A stretch of 8,545 bases of DNA from assembly GCA_964631565.1 (NCBI GenBank), contig CAZVYJ010000084.1, positions 1 through 8,545 on the forward strand. Direction: 5' to 3'. Made by a program: the position numbers and the translations under genes. This document shows positions 1 through 5,636 of this stretch, piece after piece (positions within the stretch are counted from its first letter, which is position 1; each line of letters starts with the position of its first letter). Under the pieces are notes generated by a model. That model was given only the letters and a program-made list of their open reading frames with translations. It was not told the origin of the DNA and did no database searches. This DNA is from CAZVYJ01 sp964631565. GTDB taxonomy: Bacteria > Planctomycetota > Phycisphaerae > SM23-33.

Positions 1-20
1 TCGCGATTCGCAATTCGCGA
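1..20. repeat. ATTCGCG-type direct repeat, copy A
   Basis: This 20-mer matches bases 393-412 at 19 of 20 positions in the same orientation; the only change is A to G at the 13th base. It contains the 10-bp palindrome ATTCGCGAAT (13-22, running just past the copy). The two copies bracket almost all of the gene-free region. Confidence 0.75.
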
Positions 21-63
21 ATCTTCCTGCTGCCTGCCCGCAGGGGCCGCCTGTAATCGTATC

Positions 64-114
64 CCGGAGCGCGGCCATACCCATACGGGGGCTGACGCTC
101 CGGCCCCGTATGGG
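64..114. repeat. Nested, mutually exclusive inverted repeats
   Basis: Two perfect inverted repeats interlock. CCGGAGCG (64-71) is complementary to CGCTCCGG (96-103). CCCATACGGGG (80-90) is complementary to CCCCGTATGGG (104-114), leaving a 13-nt loop that contains the right arm of the first pair. Only one of the two hairpins can form fully at a time. The 11-bp GC-rich stem is the stronger. No T-tract follows either hairpin. Confidence 0.8.
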
Positions 115-347
115 GAACACGTATCTCGGCTCCTGTTTTTTGCCGGGTTCCCGGTTCCCGGCTACGGGTTCCCATACGCCCAAACATGCCGCCAAAAGCC
201 GCAAATGCCTGAGCGGCATATATTTAAGGTCTGAAAAATCGGGCAGAATCGGGCAGGCGCAGGAATAAAAAGCAATCGCGGGCAACGGCGGGCAGCAAGG
301 CGCAATCATCTGGAACGATTGGCAGCAGGTGGAACCGGATGGATAGA

Positions 348-416
348 AATTTCGGATTTCAGATTTCGGAATTCGGATTTTCAATTCGCGATTCGCGATT
401 CGCAGTTCGCGATTTT
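348..416. repeat. Degenerate ATTTCGGA / ATTCGCG short tandem array
   Basis: About seven units of 8-10 bp alternate between forms such as ATTTCGGA and ATTCGCG. The array ends in the second copy (393-412) of the 20-mer found at 1-20. Units of this kind are, from memory, frequent as intergenic low-complexity arrays in environmental bacterial genomes. No function can be read from the sequence. Confidence 0.7.
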
Positions 417-461
417 CCGCCGCAGGCTGGCGATGGATTAATATCTCGGATCCCGGATCGC

Positions 462-2144
462 CTAAGGGCTTGGCCATTTGCCTTCGCCGATTTCCGGTAT
501 GAGTATCTGGATGTTCGGGTCGGTCATCTTGAGGATCGTGCCTGTGGCCCGGTGGAGGTCGACCAGTGCCGATTTGTACGCGACCACGGCATAGAGTTCG
601 GCGAGCTGCGATTCGGCGAGCTGCGCCTGTGCTGTGAGTTTGACTCGCAGGAATTCCGGCGTGAGGCGGCCGCGAGTTTCCTCCAGGTTATTCAGCGCTT
701 CAAGCTGGGTGGCCGCCGCGTTGACGGCTGCCCGCTGTGCGATAATCTCCTGGTAGGACGACTGCACCTGTCTGACCCGCTCGTTTACATCGACGGCTAC
801 CTGGTCGGCCGTGTTCTGCAGCTGTGCGATGGTCTGCATGCGCTGGAGCTTGGTCTTCCGGTATTCGGCCTCGCGTTCGCGGTTGCCGATTGGGTACTCG
901 AAGCTGAGCGCGACCATGTAGCTGAGATAGTTCATCGTGCCGAGGTTTTCGTTCGCCTCGTGAAGATGCCTGTCCAGTCCCTGATACGTTGCGGACGCGG
1001 TGAGGTCGAGTTTCGGCAGCATCTGCTGTCTGGCTACGTTCACGTTGATGTCGGCCACCGCGATGGCGTACCTGGCCTGCTCCAGCTTTGGGCTGTTCTG
1101 CAGGGCGGTGACGAGCTGGTCGACCGGGTCGAGCACGACGGGCGTTTCCTTAAGCTCGGAGACCGGGATAATTTCGTACCGTTCGAGCAGGTTGAGCTGA
1201 GCGTCGGCCAGCAGCCTCGCCAGATTGTCCTGCGCGTCGCCGATATCCTTGCGTGTGCGTATGAGCAATGCTTCGCGTTCCGCGACCGACGCCTTGACCT
1301 GCGATATTTCCACGTCTGTGGCGTCGATGCCCTTGCGGGCCTCGGTGCGTTTGAGCGTCTGGATCGTGTCGTCGAGCAGCTTCTGCTGGATGACCAGCTG
1401 CTGCCTCGCCTGCGCCAGCCGCCAGTAAGCGCTGACGACGTCGCTGACGAGCTGCTCGACGGTCTGTCTGAACTGCGAGATGCCGGTTTGGCGGTTGATT
1501 CTCGCGATTCGCAGCGTGGCGAGGTTCACTTCCGGCCAGGCGTTCCGCAGCAGCGGCTGGGTGACTTCGAGAATGAATGTCGGCTCATAGCGTGTGGCCA
1601 GCGCCTGGAATCCTGAATTGTCCCACGTTCGCGTGAGGGCATACGCCGCCGACACGTCGCCGCCGAGTATGTTGTGCTGCTTTATGCCGGCTTTGTAGGA
1701 ATGCTCCTTGCCCTGGCCGCCGCCGAATATGTTCGCCACCTGCTCGTCGGTGCGAGTGAAGCTGTAGTCCACGAAGAAGATGTAGTCGAAGGCGGCTGCG
1801 GCCTTGATCATGTTCTCGCGGTCGATGGCGGGGGTGAAGCTGGCGATGCGGATGTCCATGCTGTTGGCCAGCGCCCGCGTGATGGCTTCGTTGAGAGACA
1901 GCTCGACCTGCGGCTTGGCGTCGGGGTTTTTCTCGTCGCGTATGACCTTGAGCTCCGGGCCTGTCGTGCCGGCGGTCGCCTTGAGCAGGTCGATGCCGGT
2001 CTGACCCATGCGTTTCTGCGGGCTTCTGGCGAGCATAGCCTGCTGGTACCGGTTTACGGCGTCGTTGTCGATTTCTCCGGGCGACATGCAGCCACAGAGA
2101 GCGAGCATGCACGTCAGAACAAATATTGTTGCGTGTTTGAGCAT
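462..2144 (-). CDS. TolC-family outer-membrane efflux lipoprotein
   Basis: The product is a 560-residue outer-membrane factor of the TolC/OEP family, the trimeric duct through which RND, ABC or MFS pumps export substrates. A lipoprotein signal (hydrophobic stretch, then Leu-Cys-Gly-Cys, acylation at Cys19) anchors it to the outer membrane. The first OEP repeat starts near residue 82 and includes TQPLLRN (195-201). The second covers about 340-540, with the hallmark LPKLDLTASATY (376-387) and the closing YKSALVDLHRATG helix (522-534). Long Gln/Ala-rich helices fit the periplasmic coiled coil. Its partner pump and adaptor are not in this window, so the substrate is unknown. I chose the ATG at 2144 because a strong promoter lies just upstream. 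A TTG at 2168 would fall in that promoter's spacer. The fold assignment is firm; the efflux role is inferred from the family. Confidence 0.9.
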   Translation of the reverse strand: MLKHATIFVLTCMLALCGCMSPGEIDNDAVNRYQQAMLARSPQKRMGQTGIDLLKATAGTTGPELKVIRDEKNPDAKPQVELSLNEAITRALANSMDIRIASFTPAIDRENMIKAAAAFDYIFFVDYSFTRTDEQVANIFGGGQGKEHSYKAGIKQHNILGGDVSAAYALTRTWDNSGFQALATRYEPTFILEVTQPLLRNAWPEVNLATLRIARINRQTGISQFRQTVEQLVSDVVSAYWRLAQARQQLVIQQKLLDDTIQTLKRTEARKGIDATDVEISQVKASVAEREALLIRTRKDIGDAQDNLARLLADAQLNLLERYEIIPVSELKETPVVLDPVDQLVTALQNSPKLEQARYAIAVADINVNVARQQMLPKLDLTASATYQGLDRHLHEANENLGTMNYLSYMVALSFEYPIGNREREAEYRKTKLQRMQTIAQLQNTADQVAVDVNERVRQVQSSYQEIIAQRAAVNAAATQLEALNNLEETRGRLTPEFLRVKLTAQAQLAESQLAELYAVVAYKSALVDLHRATGTILKMTDPNIQILIPEIGEGKWPSP

Positions 2145-2153
2145 AACGGCATG

Positions 2154-2181
2154 ATTGTACACTTGCAAACGGCCGTGTCAA
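2154..2181 (-). promoter_or_regulatory. Sigma-70-like promoter of the TolC gene, leaderless geometry
   Basis: On the minus strand TTGACA (2181-2176) is followed after 16 bp by TACAAT (2159-2154). That is 6/6 and 5/6 agreement with the consensus. The expected transcription start is near 2147, only about three bases before the ATG at 2144, so the mRNA would be essentially leaderless. No Shine-Dalgarno sequence is present, which agrees. The promoter lies in the 60-bp gap after the UroD-like gene and would uncouple the TolC gene from it. Confidence 0.6.
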
Positions 2182-2190
2182 AGCTCGCTG

Positions 2191-2210
2191 GCGGTTAATC
2201 GCGGTTAAAT
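2191..2210. repeat. 10-bp tandem duplication across the UroD-like stop codon
   Basis: GCGGTTAATC (2191-2200) is followed directly by GCGGTTAAAT (2201-2210), a 9/10 match. The right copy contains the stop codon of the UroD-like gene (TAA on the minus strand at 2207-2205). The left copy is a ghost of the same sequence. It looks like a small slippage event and has no evident role. Confidence 0.6.
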
Positions 2211-3380
2211 CAGGTCCGGCAGCTTTCCGGTCGCCTGGTCGTATCGGCCGAACTTGTGGGCGGTCTCGACCATGGCGAAGATGTTTTCGTCGGGCGTGTC
2301 GCGGCCGACCTGGTCGCCGGTGGAGAGAATAAATCCGCCGCCTTCGCCTGCGTCTTGCATGGCCTGCTTTGCAGCCTTGCGGACATCGTCGGCCGAGCCG
2401 CGAAGCATGGTGTTGACGGTGTGCAGGTTGCCCATGAGTGCGATGTCGCGGCCGCGAGCCTTCTTGACCTCGGCCAGGTCCACGTCGCCCATCGGAGCGA
2501 CCTCAAGCGGGTTGATGCAGTTGACGCAGGTGTGCTCGGCGAGCATGTCGACGAGCAGCCTGCTCTTGCCGCAGCTGTGGAGCATGGTTGGCACGCCGGC
2601 GTCGGCGGCCATCTTCGACCAGCGGGTCAGCGCGGGTATGGCGAACTTCATCGCCAGGTCGGGCGATGCGAGCGTTATCGTTCCCGATCCGCCGAACAGC
2701 AGATAGTCGGGTCTGGCCGACAGGGCCAGCTCCATGAGCCTGTCGCCGACGCGAAGGTCAAGCTCGAACCACTCGTCAAGAATTTCCGGCGTGTCGAAGT
2801 ATGCGTAGGTGAGGGCCGCCACGCCGCCCTGCACGCATCCGACCCATCCCTGGAAGCCTGGATAGCCCATCGCCATGCCGAACGCCTGGTTTCGCTTGTG
2901 GCATTCGCTGCGGCGGCGCTCGACCGTCGAGGCGTCCAGTGCGGCGGGGGGCTGAAGCAGCCACTTGAACTTCTTCCAGTCGGCTGCGAAGTCCTTGATG
3001 GGTTTCTGCGTGGTGGTCGGCGGATCGGCGATGAAGCAGACTTCTTCAGTCGTCATCTCGCCGTCCGGCGTGCGGATGACCGAGCGGCGGATCATGGCTT
3101 CGCCGGAGTCGTGTTTGGATATTCTGGACTTTATCTCGACGTTTTCGAACTGGCCGGTCGTCGGGATATCCATGCAGGAGGCTATCCACATGTCGATGCC
3201 GAAATGGTCTGCCGCGTTTATGTAAGCCTGCCAGAGCGGTATTTCCTGGTGGAAGTAGATGTCCCAGAACGGTCTGCCTGTCAGGCGGGCCGGGACGTAA
3301 TTCGAGATATCGGGGGATACGGGCACGCGATCGGGCACTTCGTTGCGCATTGCGGCCAGGAAACGCTGTTTCGACGTCAT
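2205..3380 (-). CDS. Uroporphyrinogen decarboxylase-superfamily protein (MtaA/CmuA-like branch)
   Basis: This 391-residue protein has the UroD TIM-barrel pattern. The N-terminus (MTSKQRFLAAMRNEVPDRVPV) is typical of the branch containing corrinoid:coenzyme M methyltransferases and many uncharacterised relatives. It is not typical of HemE, whose Arg-Gln-Ala-Gly-Arg substrate loop is absent. His268-Ser-Cys270-Gly matches the His-X-Cys zinc site of the methyltransferases. The third zinc cysteine of MtaA-type enzymes normally lies in a Pro-Gly-Cys segment near the C-terminus. Here that segment reads STGDQVGRDTPDEN (353-366), with Asp357 near the expected cysteine. No corrinoid protein is encoded nearby, so the reaction is open: methyl transfer, decarboxylation, or neither. 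The ATG at 3380 is 21 bp after the lipoprotein stop codon with only a weak Shine-Dalgarno, suggesting co-transcription. The superfamily is secure; the substrate is unknown. Confidence 0.82.
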   Translation of the reverse strand: MTSKQRFLAAMRNEVPDRVPVSPDISNYVPARLTGRPFWDIYFHQEIPLWQAYINAADHFGIDMWIASCMDIPTTGQFENVEIKSRISKHDSGEAMIRRSVIRTPDGEMTTEEVCFIADPPTTTQKPIKDFAADWKKFKWLLQPPAALDASTVERRRSECHKRNQAFGMAMGYPGFQGWVGCVQGGVAALTYAYFDTPEILDEWFELDLRVGDRLMELALSARPDYLLFGGSGTITLASPDLAMKFAIPALTRWSKMAADAGVPTMLHSCGKSRLLVDMLAEHTCVNCINPLEVAPMGDVDLAEVKKARGRDIALMGNLHTVNTMLRGSADDVRKAAKQAMQDAGEGGGFILSTGDQVGRDTPDENIFAMVETAHKFGRYDQATGKLPDLI

Positions 3381-3401
3381 GGTATCTGCTTTGTCTGCCT
3401 G

Positions 3402-3938
3402 TTACATATTCGGATGAAGCGAACGATACAGGTCGTCCAGGATTTTTGCTTCCAGGTCGTGCGCGTAATCGTAGGTCATCCAGTTTTCGTTCTGTTCGGC
3501 GGTGGTTGCAGCCTCGTCATAAGCCGGCGACTGGTTCGGCACGGTGGAGTAATCTTCCTGACCGCGCGTTGTCCGCATCTGGCGGAGGGTGTCAGCGCCC
3601 TGCCTCTGGACGGCGACGCTTGCGTAAGCCACGATTATGCCGCCTTCGTTCCGCAGGGTTATCCTGGCCAGCTGGCGGGCAGGACTCTTGCCGCCGAGGA
3701 TGCGTTCGCCTTTTTCGTCAACGGCCAGCGGCTTGGCCAGAATTATGCCGGTCATGGGGTCCGCGTTATCGATTGTATAATACTGTTTCATCACATCGGT
3801 CGCCGCAGCGAATGCGTCCGTGTAAGAAACGTTGCCGAGTTCACGATACCTGCCTTCCGGAGCCACGCTGCAGCCGGCCAGCGTTACCGAGGCCAGTGTC
3901 GCCGCCGCGATAATTTTCATGCCGTGCGCGGTCATCAT
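3402..3938 (-). CDS. Small lipoprotein of unknown function
   Basis: I do not recognise the family of this 178-residue protein. It has a short basic N-terminus, a hydrophobic segment and a good lipobox (Leu-Ala-Gly-Cys, Cys23), so it should be a lipid-anchored envelope protein. The mature part is about 155 residues, polar and mixed alpha/beta in appearance. Its first half (YTDAFAAATDVMKQYYTID, 39-57) resembles the small alpha/beta folds of many periplasmic lipoproteins. The C-terminal half is rich in Gln, Asn, Asp and Tyr. An AGGAG Shine-Dalgarno (3948-3944) sits 5 nt before the ATG at 3938, which fixes the start better than the later Met7. It leads the pair with the UroD-like gene. An unusual triple-arm dyad lies in its leader. 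Lipoprotein status is well supported; the function is not. Confidence 0.75.
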   Translation of the reverse strand: MMTAHGMKIIAAATLASVTLAGCSVAPEGRYRELGNVSYTDAFAAATDVMKQYYTIDNADPMTGIILAKPLAVDEKGERILGGKSPARQLARITLRNEGGIIVAYASVAVQRQGADTLRQMRTTRGQEDYSTVPNQSPAYDEAATTAEQNENWMTYDYAHDLEAKILDDLYRSLHPNM

Positions 3939-3958
3939 GTATTCTCCTGATAGTCTGC

Positions 3959-3994
3959 CTGAAAGTTTACGCGTCTTTCAGTATTTTTTGAAAG
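3959..3994 (-). promoter_or_regulatory. Three-arm inverted repeat in the leader of the lipoprotein gene
   Basis: Plus-strand arms are CTGAAAG (3959-3965), CTTTCAG (3975-3981) and TGAAAG (3989-3994). The middle arm can pair with the left arm (7 bp, 9-nt loop) or with the right arm (6 bp, 8-nt loop), but not with both. The outer arms lie in an exact 9-bp direct repeat, TGAAAGTTT, at 3960-3968 and 3989-3997. The feature ends 11 nt upstream of the Shine-Dalgarno. It could be an operator for a dimeric regulator or a pair of competing RNA hairpins. The stems are AT-rich and thus weak. A TTGATA hexamer lies just upstream on the minus strand, but I see no convincing -10 element. Confidence 0.4.
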
Positions 3995-4094
3995 TTTGTT
4001 ATCAAATGTCGGCTGATTTTTTCCATATTCCATCTTTGCGATATTACGGGTGTCAGCCCATGGGTGGAAGTACCCGCTGTCTTCTTGTAGCTGT

Positions 4095-5561
4095 TTATTC
4101 TCCGTTTGTCTGCCACGCCGAGTAATTCGGCGCTTCCTGCGTAATGGATATGTCGTGCGGATGGCTTTCCTTCAGGGCAGCCGTCGACGTGCGGATGAAT
4201 TTCGCCTTCGTGCGAAGCTCTTCTATTGTAGGCGTTCCGCAGTAACCCATTCCTGCCCGCAGGCCGCCCACAAGCTGGTATACGAAATCGGCCAGCGGTC
4301 CGCGATACGGCACGCGGCCTTCAACGCCTTCCGGCACGAGCTTGTCGCGGTTCGTTTCGCCTTTCTGCCCGTAGCGGTCGGCCGACCCGGACACCATCGC
4401 GCCCAGCGAACCCATGCCGCGGTACACCTTGAATCGCCGGCCCTTGTAGATGACCGTCTGCCCGGGCGATTCGTCAAGCCCGGCGAAGAGGCTGCCCATC
4501 ATGACGGCCGACGCACCGGCCGCGATCGCCTTGGTTATGTCGCCGCTCTGGCGGATGCCGCCGTCGGCGATGGTCGAAACGCCTTTCTTCTCGGCGACCT
4601 TCGACGCCTCGCGGATGGCCGTTATCTGCGGCACGCCGACGCCGCTCACTACGCGGGTCGTGCAGATGGCGCCCGGGCCTATGCCGACTTTCACGGCGTC
4701 GGCACCGGCGGCTATCAGGTCGGCTGCTCCTTCGCCCGTGCCGATGTTGCCGGCGATTACGTCGATGTCGTACTTGTTCTTTACCATCTCGACGGTCTTG
4801 ATTACGTTGTCGCTGTGTCCGTGCGCCGTGTCCACAACGATTACGTCCACGCCTTTGGCTATCAGGGCGTCGACACGCGGCATGTCCAGAACGCCGACGG
4901 CGGCTCCGACACGCAGCCGCCCGCGGGCGTCCTTGCAGCTCATCGGGAACTGACGCATCTTGTCGATGTCACGCATGGTAATCAGCCCGGCGAGTTTGCC
5001 GGACTTGTCCACAAGCAGCAGCTTCTCGACGCGGTGCTGCTTGAGAATCGCCTCGGCCTTGTCCAGCGAGGTATTCGGCGGGGCGGTGACGAGGTTCTCG
5101 TGCGTCATGACGTTTTTGATTTGCGTGTCGCCGGTGAGAAATTTCATATCGCGGCGAGTAAGTATGCCGACGAGCTTGTTGCCGTCGACAATGGGTATGC
5201 CGGAGACATTGTGTTCGTTCATCAGCCTGCCGGCCGTCGCGGTCGATTCATCCGGCGGCAGCGTCAGCGGGTCGGTTATGATTCCGTTCTCGCTGCGCTT
5301 CACCTTCTCGACCTCCAGGGCCTGCGCCTCGGGCGAGAGGTTCTTGTGGATGATGCCGATGCCGCCTTCCTGCGCCAGCGCTATCGCCAGCGCCGCCTCA
5401 GTTACCGTGTCCATCGGGGCTGACAGCAGCGGTATGTTCAGGCGGATATTTTTCGTAAGCTGTGTGGAAGTGTCAACATCCCGCGGCACTACCGACGAGC
5501 GAGCGGGGACCAGAAGAACGTCGTCGAAAGTTATGCCTTCGCCAATAAGTTTGTCCTGCAT
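4095..5561 (-). CDS. guaB: IMP dehydrogenase
   Basis: GuaB oxidises IMP to XMP with NAD+, the committed step of guanine nucleotide synthesis in the cytosol. The 488-residue length is normal for bacterial IMPDH. The N-terminus (LIGEGITFDDVLLVPA) is canonical. Two CBS domains (about 95-205) form the regulatory Bateman module inserted in the barrel. The catalytic loop GPGAICTTR (296-303) carries Cys300. IADGGIRQSGD (331-341) and GSLFAG (356-361) bind phosphate, and the mobile flap EGVEGRVPYRG (411-421) holds the catalytic Arg-Tyr pair. The C-terminal HPHDISITQEAPNYS is also typical. The ATG at 5561 has AGGAG (5571-5567) at 5-nt spacing. The frame stays open upstream to 5678, but that extension matches nothing in the family and overlaps the divergent bioF gene. 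No clear intrinsic terminator follows, so readthrough into the lipoprotein gene is possible. Confidence 0.97.
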   Translation of the reverse strand: MQDKLIGEGITFDDVLLVPARSSVVPRDVDTSTQLTKNIRLNIPLLSAPMDTVTEAALAIALAQEGGIGIIHKNLSPEAQALEVEKVKRSENGIITDPLTLPPDESTATAGRLMNEHNVSGIPIVDGNKLVGILTRRDMKFLTGDTQIKNVMTHENLVTAPPNTSLDKAEAILKQHRVEKLLLVDKSGKLAGLITMRDIDKMRQFPMSCKDARGRLRVGAAVGVLDMPRVDALIAKGVDVIVVDTAHGHSDNVIKTVEMVKNKYDIDVIAGNIGTGEGAADLIAAGADAVKVGIGPGAICTTRVVSGVGVPQITAIREASKVAEKKGVSTIADGGIRQSGDITKAIAAGASAVMMGSLFAGLDESPGQTVIYKGRRFKVYRGMGSLGAMVSGSADRYGQKGETNRDKLVPEGVEGRVPYRGPLADFVYQLVGGLRAGMGYCGTPTIEELRTKAKFIRTSTAALKESHPHDISITQEAPNYSAWQTNGE

Positions 5562-5590
5562 GTGATCTCCTGCGATGAGCCCTTTTATAG

Positions 5591-5619
5591 ATTTAATCTG
5601 GCATTGGCATTGACTGCAA
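5591..5619 (-). promoter_or_regulatory. Candidate promoter of guaB
   Basis: On the minus strand TTGCAG (5619-5614) and TTAAAT (5596-5591) are 17 bp apart, giving an expected start near 5584. The 5' leader would be about 22 nt and would include the AGGAG site. A TATAAA hexamer (5589-5584) just downstream is an alternative -10, but it lacks a good -35. This lies in the 75-bp divergent region shared with bioF. Confidence 0.4.
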
Positions 5620-5636
5620 GGCCGCCGTGCAAAAAA

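Larger units (their letters stand above)
1..461. other. Gene-free repeat-rich region downstream of the TolC gene
   Basis: I see no credible gene here. The stretch is packed with short repeats. At its left edge is an ATTCGC-rich segment (1-23), followed by a small CCTGC/GCAGG dyad (33-44). Next come a nested pair of inverted repeats (64-114) and a GGGTTCCC/CCCGG-rich patch (142-175) that includes a GCCGGG/CCCGGC dyad. A patch with repeated CGGGCA hexamers runs from about 240 to 300. A degenerate ATTTCGGA / ATTCGCG array (about 348-416) ends just before the TolC stop codon. No hairpin is followed by a T-run on the minus strand, so I cannot place an intrinsic terminator for the TolC gene. A reading frame that runs through the array and on into the antisense of the TolC gene is judged spurious. 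Confidence 0.7.

Noticed and set aside
136..162. GCCGGG/CCCGGC hairpin next to a T6 run as the TolC-gene terminator
   Set aside because: On the minus strand the run is A6 after the hairpin, and on the plus strand the T6 comes before it, so neither orientation fits an intrinsic terminator.
339..1616. 425-residue plus-strand open frame
   Set aside because: It is antisense to the TolC gene, starts in a low-complexity repeat array and matches no fold. GC-rich codon use on the minus strand explains its openness.
2205..3380. HemE (haem-pathway uroporphyrinogen decarboxylase)
   Set aside because: The Arg-Gln-Ala-Gly-Arg loop of HemE is missing, while the His-X-Cys-Gly motif and longer length point to the methyltransferase-like branch.
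2256..3950. 564-residue plus-strand open frame
   Set aside because: It is antisense to the whole UroD-like gene and the lipoprotein gene and has no recognisable motif, so I treat it as a shadow frame.
3959..3990. Intrinsic terminator on the plus strand (hairpin followed by TATTTTTT)
   Set aside because: No plus-strand gene lies upstream to be terminated and the stem is AT-rich. The position before a minus-strand gene favours a leader or operator element.
4050..5423. 457-residue plus-strand open frame
   Set aside because: It is antisense to guaB, whose identity is certain, and has no domain signature.
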